From: Lachnospiraceae bacterium UBA3401
GTDB lineage: Bacteria > Bacillota > Clostridia > Lachnospirales > Lachnospiraceae
DNA: 23,227 bases
Assembly (NCBI GenBank): GCA_002358575.1
Contig: DEPD01000139.1
Span: 1-23,227 of the forward strand
Direction: 5' to 3'
Below the pieces are notes generated by a model that was given only the letters and a program-made list of their open reading frames with translations, was not told where the DNA came from and searched no databases. Position 1 is the first letter of the stretch. Each line of letters opens with the position of its first letter. Of the stretch, positions 1 through 6,883 are shown one piece after another. The translations under genes were made by a program, and so were the position numbers.

Positions 1-339
1 TTTTTCTACAGTTCCTAAGTTGGTTTTGTCAAATACGGAAATTTCTTTTGTAGATATTGCGTGGTCTAAGCACCCCACCTTTGAAGGAGTAGAATTAAAA
101 CATATCGTTATTTCAGAACAGACAGGTGGACAGTTCAGTTATCATCTTGTAAAGATTGTTCTGAATAAAAAAACAAAATATATGTTTGCAAGACGCAATT
201 AGAAACTCATGAGGTAATTTCTGGTAATGGCGTATGTATTAATAAGAGTGCAGAAATAAAGTACGAAGCAGGCATAATATCTATACAATATCAGTATTTC
301 TATCATATAGGTATTGAACTGTATTTGTTTTTTGCATAG
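1..339 (+). pseudogene. Degraded cupin-domain protein (5' end outside window)
   Basis: The frame open from the left edge reads ...IAWSKHPTFEGVELKHIV, then TGGQFSYHLVKI, and stops at 200-202. From about position 187 another frame carries on the same family pattern: CKTQLETHEVISGNGVCI, then YEAGIISI, and ends at 337-339 after a degenerate ELYLFFA. Both parts match the layout of small single-domain cupins, where the 'LETHEV' strand follows a metal-binding GxHxH segment and the end reads roughly EGLYLFAK. Here the His pair is missing and the change of frame falls at an A-rich stretch near 166-190. I read this as one gene broken by small insertions or deletions. Function of the intact parent is unknown beyond the cupin fold; the family has many sugar- or metal-related members. 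A less likely alternative is two unrelated small ORFs. Confidence 0.5.
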
Positions 340-360
340 CTATTACCTCCATCTATTTTT

Positions 361-1194
361 CTACAATTCCTTAACAGGAATTTCAATTTGCATAATATAA
401 TCTTCAATGCAATCTATTACATTTTCGTTAATTCCCATTTCATAGGAGAAACCTGAAAGCGTCAGTTTGTGTTTTCTAGCATAGTTAAAAATCTCTTGAT
501 ACCGCCGGGGAATCTGTTCCCAGTCACCTTTATGAAAAGCTCTTAAATACTTTCCACCAGGCTGCATATGCAGTCCTTTTTTAAATGCGGCAGAAAGCAT
601 TTCAAGCGGAATTTCAATAAAAAGTTTGCAGTAGTCATTAAAATCTCCATTGAGCAGGCTGGTGACAGGAATCATGGAGCCATAGGATGCATCATGCAGC
701 CTGCCAAGCTGGTACTTTTCTGTCTCAGTGGTAATCATTTCGACCTCTTCCTCAAAGGTAGTGTCTTGGTTGATATCAACAGTCACTAGACAACGTTCTT
801 CTTTCTCAATAATACTGATTTCAGACAAATCCATTGTCAGTAGTGTTTCCATATTTTGATGATAGTTGCACAAGGTTTTTCTGACAGCATGTAGGTGAAT
901 AATGTTACGGTCAAGTTCTGCAATCTTTTCTTCTAACAAGTATTTCATATTTTTTGCAGAGCGGTTTTTCATAAATTCTTGAATTTCATTGATAGATACG
1001 TCAAGTTCCCGCAAGAGCAGGATTGTTTCAAGAATAGGGCTCTGATAATAGTTATAGCAGCGATAGCCATTGCTTGGATTGATGGCAGCAGGTTTTAATA
1101 GACCGATTTCATCATACCACATTAGCGTTTTTTTGTTGATGCCGTGCATTGCTGCAAATTGACCAATGGTAAGCAATTTATTTTTTTCTTTCAT
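361..1194 (-). CDS. MerR-family transcriptional regulator with C-terminal effector domain
   Basis: A 277-residue regulator. Residues about 6-75 form a MerR winged helix-turn-helix (LLTIGQFAAMHGINKKTLMW, YDEIGLLKP, NGYRCYNYYQ). A helical linker follows at about 80-115, as in the dimerisation coiled coil of the family. The C-terminal 150 residues fit a GyrI/BltR-like effector-binding fold by position and length. I chose the Met at 1194 because AGGAG lies 9 bases before it and the HTH begins right after; a further upstream ATG at 1248 would lie inside the promoter region and lacks a good ribosome site. The gene is divergent from the MATE pump, and the gap between them holds a MerR-type promoter. 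Members with this layout usually activate a neighbouring multidrug pump when a small hydrophobic or cationic ligand binds; that role is inferred here. Confidence 0.85.
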   Translation of the reverse strand: MKEKNKLLTIGQFAAMHGINKKTLMWYDEIGLLKPAAINPSNGYRCYNYYQSPILETILLLRELDVSINEIQEFMKNRSAKNMKYLLEEKIAELDRNIIHLHAVRKTLCNYHQNMETLLTMDLSEISIIEKEERCLVTVDINQDTTFEEEVEMITTETEKYQLGRLHDASYGSMIPVTSLLNGDFNDYCKLFIEIPLEMLSAAFKKGLHMQPGGKYLRAFHKGDWEQIPRRYQEIFNYARKHKLTLSGFSYEMGINENVIDCIEDYIMQIEIPVKEL

Positions 1195-1210
1195 TTTTTC
1201 AAATCTCCTA

Positions 1211-1241
1211 TTGACTGTACAGTTACTGTATGGTTTATGAT
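1211..1241 (+). promoter_or_regulatory. MerR-type promoter with operator dyad in a 19-bp spacer
   Basis: TTGACT (1211-1216) and TATGAT (1236-1241) are separated by 19 bp, too long for normal sigma-A promoters but typical of promoters that MerR proteins activate by twisting the spacer DNA. The spacer contains a perfect dyad, TACAGT-T-ACTGTA (1218-1230), overlapping a second palindrome ACTGTACAGT (1214-1223). Transcription would run into the MATE gene at 1283. The merR start at 1194 lies just on the other side, so a bound regulator could also control its own gene. Confidence 0.75.
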
Positions 1242-1252
1242 ACTCCATACAG
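1226..1252. repeat. Inverted repeat between merR and MATE gene
   Basis: CTGTATGG (1226-1233) and CCATACAG (1245-1252) are exact 8-bp inverted arms separated by 11 bases. The left arm shares the half-site of the operator dyad and the right arm falls around the expected transcription start of the MATE gene. It could be a second regulator site or a hairpin at the 5' end of the mRNA; the sequence does not decide between them. Confidence 0.5.
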
Positions 1253-1282
1253 GAGAAAAATACAAGAGCGAAAGGAGAAATT

Positions 1283-2614
1283 ATGGAAAATCAAAATGTA
1301 TATTTAAAACCTGTAACTCTAAAAAACATTTTAAAGTTTGCGGTTCCAACAATTGCTATGACCGTTTTTATGTCCTTCTACACTATGGTGGACGGTCTTT
1401 TTGTGTCGAATTTAATCGGCACAAATGCGCTCTCTGCAATTAATTTGACTGCGCCAATAATTCAGCTTGTGACTGCCATTTCTACAATGCTTGCCACTGG
1501 AGGCAGTGCAGTCATTATGAAGAAGATGGGCGAGCAAAAAAATGAGGAGGCAAAAGAGGATTTTACCTTTCTAATTTTGGTCAATGTGATAGTTGGTTTT
1601 ATCATGTGTGCATTAGGCTATCTGTTAATGGACCGCATTTTTGCAGGAATGAACCTATCGACGGATGTGGAAGGATATTGTGTGGAGTATCTAAGCCGCT
1701 ATTTATTGTTCACCATTCCAATTTTATTAATGAACAATTTTACACTCTATATGATTGCGAGCGAGAAAGCGACGCTTTCTCTTGTCTGTTCAGTGGCAGG
1801 CGGTGTGCTCAATATGGTGCTTGATTTTGTTTTTATTGCTGGATTTGACATGGGGATTCGTGGAGCGGCAATTGCAACAGGTCTTGGCTATTCTGTCACT
1901 GCGGTTGTGGGATTGATTGTTTTTTGTCAAAAAAAGAATCTTTTGCACTTTAAGAAGCCAGTAATTCGATTAAAAGTACTTATGAATGCTGCTGCAAACG
2001 GATGCTCTGAGATGGCGACAGCGCTTGTCACAGGCATTATCACAATGATGTTTAACTGGACAATGCTTCACTATGTAGGTGAGGATGGGGTGGCGGCAGT
2101 TACAATCATTATGTATGTGCTAATGTTTGCAAGTTCTCTGTACACAGGCTATTCCTATGGTGTGGCGCCAATGTTGAGCTATTATTATGGGGAACAGAAT
2201 CATCAAAAATTAAAAAAACTGGTTTCGATTAGCCTGAGAGTGATTGGTATAATTTCTGTGTTGACTGTTATCGCGTCCTTTGCACTTACAAAACCATTAG
2301 TGTCTGTCTTTGCGTGTCCGGAGAATCCTGTGTATAACCTAGCCGTTACAGGAAACCGCATTTGTACTATTGCATTGTTTTTTATTGGCTTTAATATTTT
2401 TGCAAGTGGTATGTTTACAGCGCTGTCAAATGGTGTGGTGTCAGCAATTCTTGCGTTTTCGCGGTCGTTCGTATTTATGTTGATTACAATGATTGTGTTG
2501 CCAATCATATTGGGGGTTAATGGTATTTGGCTTGCGACACCCGCGGCGGAGTTAATGGCACTTATATTATCAATTATTTTGTTTTTAAAGTACCAAAAAC
2601 GGTATGGATACTAA
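1283..2614 (+). CDS. MATE-family multidrug efflux transporter
   Basis: A 443-residue integral membrane protein, the usual size of MATE antiporters (about 440-460 residues, 12 transmembrane segments). The start MENQNVYLKPVTLKNILKFA leads into AVPTIAMTVFMSFYTMVDGL, which matches the first helix of MATE proteins (PxIxxxxxxxxYxxVDxxFV). It also has GTNALSAINLTAPI and TGGSAVIM, a typical first-repeat pattern, and a second homologous half begins near residue 225 (NAAANGCSEMATALVTGIIT). The family exports cationic drugs or metabolites in exchange for Na+ or H+. AAAGGAG stands 6 bases before the start. It lies downstream of the MerR-type promoter and is followed after 32 bases by the serine hydrolase gene, probably co-transcribed. 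The exported substrate cannot be told from sequence. Confidence 0.92.
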   Translation: MENQNVYLKPVTLKNILKFAVPTIAMTVFMSFYTMVDGLFVSNLIGTNALSAINLTAPIIQLVTAISTMLATGGSAVIMKKMGEQKNEEAKEDFTFLILVNVIVGFIMCALGYLLMDRIFAGMNLSTDVEGYCVEYLSRYLLFTIPILLMNNFTLYMIASEKATLSLVCSVAGGVLNMVLDFVFIAGFDMGIRGAAIATGLGYSVTAVVGLIVFCQKKNLLHFKKPVIRLKVLMNAAANGCSEMATALVTGIITMMFNWTMLHYVGEDGVAAVTIIMYVLMFASSLYTGYSYGVAPMLSYYYGEQNHQKLKKLVSISLRVIGIISVLTVIASFALTKPLVSVFACPENPVYNLAVTGNRICTIALFFIGFNIFASGMFTALSNGVVSAILAFSRSFVFMLITMIVLPIILGVNGIWLATPAAELMALILSIILFLKYQKRYGY

Positions 2615-2646
2615 AAAGATTTTAAGAAGAAAAGGAGATTATTTCA

Positions 2647-3831
2647 ATGAAACAGTTTAAGAGAATCGGTATTGTTATTGCGGGTGTTGTTATAATTGCG
2701 GGGATAGTGTGGGGGCTTTGCGGGAAAAAAATTAAGATGTTGTACACTTCTTTAAATAGTTTTAAAGATGAAAATTTAGCGCATACATTTCAGCATACGC
2801 CCGAGATACAGCCGACAAAGAAAATCAGCGCTGGAAATAAAACATTTCAGTTTTTAAAGGAAGACAATGCTGCGTTGGCAGACGGATTTTTCTATGAGGA
2901 TATTTTTTACTCGACGGAAAGGTTTATTGAGAACAGCAAGACAACCGCTATGATTGTTATTAAAGAGGATGTTATCAAATATGAAACATATTTTATGGGT
3001 GGAGATGAAAATACATTGTTTTCGTCTAATTCTATGGGAAAATCTTTTGTGTCAGCGCTGATGGGAATTGCTGTCGCAGAAGGTTCTGTCAGCAGCATAG
3101 ATGACACGCTTGGAACTTATATTCCAGAGTTTGTGGGAACAGAGTTGGAAAACATTCCAATTCGCGCATGTTTGCAAATGGCATCAGGAATTGACTTTAA
3201 TGAAGATACGGACATGAATCAATTTTCTATGCGCACATTGATGGGAAAACCGGCGATGAAGGTTATTGCGAAGTATGGTGTGCAGGAGCCGCCCTATACA
3301 TATCGCAGATATCAGAGCATCAACACAGAAATATTAGGAAAAGTGATTACCAACGCAACGGGGTGCAGTCTTGCAGAGTATATGGAGGAAAAACTTTGGA
3401 AAAAATTGGATGCAGCACATGATGCATATTGGACTTTAAGCAATGGGACAGAGCTTGCAATGGGAGGATTGAGCGTGTCGCTGCGAGATTACGCGCGCTT
3501 TGCAAGATTGTATCTAAATGAAGGAAATTATAATGGTATGCAGATTTTACCTAAAGAATGGGTGCGCGACAGCTTTGATATTAGCGCATCATTTGCGAAG
3601 CCTGGTGCGAACCATGATGCATACAATGCGATTGGATATGGTTATCAGTGGTGGATACCTGAGGGAAATGAAGGGGAGTTTATGGCAATTGGCGTCTATG
3701 GACAGTGGATCTATGTCAATCCTGCCAGTCGTGTCATTATTGTAAAAACAAGCGCAGACCCTAATTTTATGGAAAAAGGATATGAATTAAAACATGTAGA
3801 ATTTTTTCGAGCGATTGCAAAGGAAATTTAA
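2647..3831 (+). CDS. Membrane-anchored serine hydrolase, beta-lactamase / NylB-like family
   Basis: A 394-residue protein with an N-terminal hydrophobic segment (about residues 5-24), probably an uncleaved signal anchor placing the enzyme outside the membrane. The catalytic pattern of the class C beta-lactamase superfamily is visible: SxxK at Ser129-Met-Gly-Lys132, a Tyr motif YQSINTEIL at Tyr222, and a third-motif region GVYGQWIYVNP at about 349. These spellings resemble 6-aminohexanoate-dimer hydrolase (NylB) and related esterases rather than penicillin-binding beta-lactamases. AAAAGGAG precedes the start. The gene sits 32 bases after the MATE gene, so both may answer the MerR regulator. 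Possible roles are hydrolysis of an ester or amide in a toxic compound or of a cell-wall peptide; none can be assigned firmly. Confidence 0.85.
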   Translation: MKQFKRIGIVIAGVVIIAGIVWGLCGKKIKMLYTSLNSFKDENLAHTFQHTPEIQPTKKISAGNKTFQFLKEDNAALADGFFYEDIFYSTERFIENSKTTAMIVIKEDVIKYETYFMGGDENTLFSSNSMGKSFVSALMGIAVAEGSVSSIDDTLGTYIPEFVGTELENIPIRACLQMASGIDFNEDTDMNQFSMRTLMGKPAMKVIAKYGVQEPPYTYRRYQSINTEILGKVITNATGCSLAEYMEEKLWKKLDAAHDAYWTLSNGTELAMGGLSVSLRDYARFARLYLNEGNYNGMQILPKEWVRDSFDISASFAKPGANHDAYNAIGYGYQWWIPEGNEGEFMAIGVYGQWIYVNPASRVIIVKTSADPNFMEKGYELKHVEFFRAIAKEI

Positions 3832-3855
3832 TGCTGGATTCTAATTTTCTTTTTA

Positions 3856-3917
3856 GTCATGAATATGATATTTTTACAATGAATCTGATTTTCGGCTGAA
3901 AGAGATTGTAGTATAAT
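3856..3917 (+). promoter_or_regulatory. Promoter of the GH94 operon with 24-bp shared element (candidate AraC site)
   Basis: TATAAT at 3912-3917 is a perfect -10 box; the base run at the -35 position (TTTTCG at 3889-3894) is poor, suggesting an activator-dependent promoter. Upstream at 3856-3879 lies a 24-bp element, GTCATGA followed by ATA and then TGATATTTTTACAA, that matches 22 of 24 bases of an element at 10179-10202 before the ABC-transporter operon. In both places the start of the element is 56 bp before the start of TATAAT. The region 3832-4022 holds no gene; the leader from the promoter to the GH94 start is about 100 bases and I see no riboswitch in it. Confidence 0.65.
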
Positions 3918-4022
3918 TCTATAAAAAGGTAGAAGATAACGCTCAAAGTTTTATGTATTTGACGGAAAAGTAGGCATAATAGAGATTTTGAGTGTTTATC
4001 AGAAGTCAATGGAGGAATGAAA

Positions 4023-6752
4023 ATGCAATCAGAAATGCAGTCAAAGTATATTATATTTGAACATGAAAATGAAATTTTCAAAATGGATCACCCGGATAAT
4101 TACACATATTTGTATTTTCCAACTGCGGGGGAACAAGGTATTAAATCGAGCGTGACCCCCAATTTTGCAGGTGACAGCAAATTGGATCAGAATACGTTTT
4201 TGCTCGAACCAGTGAGCAGTGAGAATCTGCATAACAATAAGTCATCCAGAAATTTTTGGTGTTGTGTCGAGGGTGTTGGCGCATGGTCTGCGACAGGGGC
4301 ATCAGCGGAGGCAGAATATGACAAATATACACCACACCAGGATGAATGCTGTATTGAGGCAGGTTTTATGTGGCAGACTGTGACCAGAAAGTCTTCTAAA
4401 TATCAGCTTAAATCAACGGTCACAAGTTTTGTTCCAACAAATCACAATGTAGAAATTTTGCATGTTATCCTTGAAAATACAGCGGAAAGCACACAAAAAA
4501 TCACGCCTATTGCTGCAGTTCCTATTTATGGAAGGAGTGCGGATAATATTCGTGATCACAGGCATGTCACATCTTTGCTGCACCAGATTTTCGTGACAAA
4601 TCAAGGCGTGGAAGTCAAGCCAAAACTTTCTTTTGATGAAAGAGGGCATCAAAAGAATCAGATAACTTATTTTGTATATGGTGTATCAGGAAACGGAGAA
4701 TTACCAGAACAGTTTTTCCCAGTGATAGAGGATTTTATTGGGGAAGGCGGAAGTTTAATTGCACCCTTAGCGATAAAAAATAATATAGAAGGCATAAATG
4801 CAGGTGCACAGATTGATGGCAAAGAAGCGCTGGGAGGACTAAAATTTGCCAGTGTAGCATTGAGGAGCAAAGAGACAGTAGCGTATACAATTATAATTGG
4901 TGCAGCAGAGAAAATGGATGCGATGTCAGAAATGATTGCTGCCTATGACAGAGAGGACAAGGTGCATACTGCGCTAAAAGAGGCAAAAAAATATTGGCAG
5001 GAGAAGGTGAATGTCTCTTTTCAAACTGGAGATAAGAGGACAGATAGTTATCTTCGATGGATTTGTTTTCAACCAATACTGCGGCGGTTGTATGGCTGTT
5101 CTTTTCTGCCGCATCATGATTATGGCAAGGGTGGCAGAGGCTGGAGAGATCTCTGGCAGGATTGCCTATCACTATTGTTTATGAATCCTGATGGAGTGCG
5201 CCAGATGATTGTTGATAACTATGGTGGTGTGAGAGTGGACGGAACCAATGCGACGATTATTGGGGAGAAGCAGGGTGTGTTTAAGGCGGATAGAAACAGC
5301 ATTACACGCGTCTGGATGGATCATGGTTTTTGGCCATTTCTGACTACGAAATTGTACATAGACCAGACAGGAGACATTGCAATTTTGGGTGAGAAAGTTC
5401 CCTATTTTAAAGATAAACAGATACATAGAGGGCAGGCTTCTGACAGCGATTGGAGTGAGGCTTATGGTATGCAACAGAGAATACAAGATGGAACGGTTTA
5501 TCAAGGAAGCATTGTGGAGCATATTTTATTGCAACTACTCTGTGCATTTTATGAAGTGGGCGCGCACAATCATATTCGGCTGCGCAATGCAGATTGGAAT
5601 GATGCGCTTGATATGGCTCCGGACAAAGGAGAGAGCGTGGCATTTACAAGTGCTTATGCATATAATTTTAGAGAGCTGGCAGCATATCTTGAAAAATATG
5701 AAACAGTTACAGAAAAGAGCCAGTTGGAACTGATGGAGGAAATTGCAGTTCTTCTTGCAGGGGACATGCAAAAATATGAGCAAACGAAATGGAAACAGAC
5801 AATCCTAAACCAATATGTATTAACTTGTACGCACAATATTTCTGGCAGAACCGTTTTGGTATCCATTGCAGAATTGGCACAGAATCTTAGAGATAAGGCA
5901 GCGTGGATGATGGAGCATATCCGTCGCAGCGAGTGGGTGACAGACAAGGAAGGAAATGGTTGGTTTAACGGATACTATGACAATCATGGAAATCAGGTGG
6001 AGGGTGTTCATGGCGACAATGTGCGTATGATGCTTACTAGCCAAGTATTTTCAATAATGAGTGGCACGGCGGATCAAGAAATGATTCAGAAAATCTGTCA
6101 GAGTGCAGACAAATATCTTTACAAAGAAAAAATAGGCGGCTATCGATTAAATACAAAGTTTGATGAAGATAAGTTTGACCTTGGCAGAATGTTCGGATTT
6201 GCCTATGGGGAAAAGGAAAACGGCGCTGTATTTTCGCATATGACTGTTATGTATGCAAATGCGCTGTATCAGCAAGGGTTTGTGAGAGAAGGTTACAAGG
6301 CGCTTTACACATTGCTTGCGACAGCGATGGATTTTGAGACAAGCAAGATTTATCCAGGTGTGCCAGAATATTTTGATGCGTCAGGGCGCGGTATGTACAA
6401 TTATCTGACGGGCGCTGCAAGTTGGTTTATGCTGACAATGATTACAGAGGTGTATGGCGTCAAGGGAAGTTTGGGAAATCTAACGCTTGCGCCAAAATTG
6501 ATGGCAGAACAGTTTGACGCGGAAGGAAATGCTGCGATTCAGTTGAATTTTCTACAAAAGACATTTTTGATTCGATATCATAATCCTGGCAAAATATCTT
6601 ACGGTGCATACACAATTGAAAGTGCCCAGTGCGACAATATAACACTCGAAAAAATAACAGATGTGCCATGTGTAGTGTGTCTGAAAAAGGAAGCGATTGA
6701 GGCACTTGACGACACCATACATGTGATTGATGTGGTACTTGGTTTCGTATAA
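4023..6752 (+). CDS. GH94 family phosphorylase, probably laminaribiose phosphorylase-type
   Basis: A 909-residue cytoplasmic enzyme (no signal peptide). Strings such as IKSSVTPNFAGDSKLDQNTF, NNKSSRNFWCCVEG and YGRSADNIRDHRHVTS fit the N-terminal beta-sandwich of GH94. The (alpha/alpha)6 barrel carries HHDYGKGGRGWRDLWQD and ADWNDALDMAPDKGESVAF; the first Asp of DWND (residue 524) aligns with the general acid of GH94. GH94 enzymes split beta-linked glucosides with inorganic phosphate, giving alpha-glucose-1-phosphate. The length and spelling are closest, from memory, to laminaribiose phosphorylase of Paenibacillus, which fits the GH16 glucanase nearby; cellobiose or other beta-glucoside specificity is not excluded. 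I chose the ATG at 4023 rather than 4017 because GGAGG (4011-4015) is 7 bases before 4023 but only 1 before 4017. It is followed after 131 bases by a second GH94. Confidence 0.85.
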   Translation: MQSEMQSKYIIFEHENEIFKMDHPDNYTYLYFPTAGEQGIKSSVTPNFAGDSKLDQNTFLLEPVSSENLHNNKSSRNFWCCVEGVGAWSATGASAEAEYDKYTPHQDECCIEAGFMWQTVTRKSSKYQLKSTVTSFVPTNHNVEILHVILENTAESTQKITPIAAVPIYGRSADNIRDHRHVTSLLHQIFVTNQGVEVKPKLSFDERGHQKNQITYFVYGVSGNGELPEQFFPVIEDFIGEGGSLIAPLAIKNNIEGINAGAQIDGKEALGGLKFASVALRSKETVAYTIIIGAAEKMDAMSEMIAAYDREDKVHTALKEAKKYWQEKVNVSFQTGDKRTDSYLRWICFQPILRRLYGCSFLPHHDYGKGGRGWRDLWQDCLSLLFMNPDGVRQMIVDNYGGVRVDGTNATIIGEKQGVFKADRNSITRVWMDHGFWPFLTTKLYIDQTGDIAILGEKVPYFKDKQIHRGQASDSDWSEAYGMQQRIQDGTVYQGSIVEHILLQLLCAFYEVGAHNHIRLRNADWNDALDMAPDKGESVAFTSAYAYNFRELAAYLEKYETVTEKSQLELMEEIAVLLAGDMQKYEQTKWKQTILNQYVLTCTHNISGRTVLVSIAELAQNLRDKAAWMMEHIRRSEWVTDKEGNGWFNGYYDNHGNQVEGVHGDNVRMMLTSQVFSIMSGTADQEMIQKICQSADKYLYKEKIGGYRLNTKFDEDKFDLGRMFGFAYGEKENGAVFSHMTVMYANALYQQGFVREGYKALYTLLATAMDFETSKIYPGVPEYFDASGRGMYNYLTGAASWFMLTMITEVYGVKGSLGNLTLAPKLMAEQFDAEGNAAIQLNFLQKTFLIRYHNPGKISYGAYTIESAQCDNITLEKITDVPCVVCLKKEAIEALDDTIHVIDVVLGFV

Positions 6753-6756
6753 AAAG

Positions 6757-6858
6757 TTATACTGGCGGTCAAAAAGACTGACCGCTCAGTATAAGGTGAT
6801 GTGCACATCCGCATGAGGTATTATGCCGCTTTGCGGCTGCAGATGGCGTGAGCATAAT
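6757..6858 (+). other. Structured spacer between the two GH94 genes (several inverted repeats)
   Basis: This 131-base gap (6753-6883) is rich in inverted repeats. A long hairpin has TTATACTG plus GCGGTC (6757-6770), a 9-base loop, and GACCGC-T-CAGTATAA (6780-6794): 14 pairs with one bulged T. A 12-bp palindrome GATGTGCACATC lies at 6798-6809. GCCGC and GCGGC (6825-6829 / 6833-6837) can pair around a TTT loop, and ATTATGC (6820-6826) with GCATAAT (6852-6858) can close an outer stem. No T-run follows the first hairpin, so it is not a classic terminator. It is more likely an mRNA processing or stabilising element, or a repeat-type element. Nothing here resembles a known riboswitch that I recognise. 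Confidence 0.55.
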
Positions 6859-6883
6859 TAATGATTAAAGGAGAGATAGAAGA

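Noticed and set aside
281..337. Minus-strand 18-codon ORF (MQKTNTVQYLYDRNTDIV) with a strong GGAGG ribosome site just after merR
   Set aside because: It overlaps the cupin remnant, is very short and matches no family I recognise; the good ribosome site may be chance or the remains of a lost gene start.
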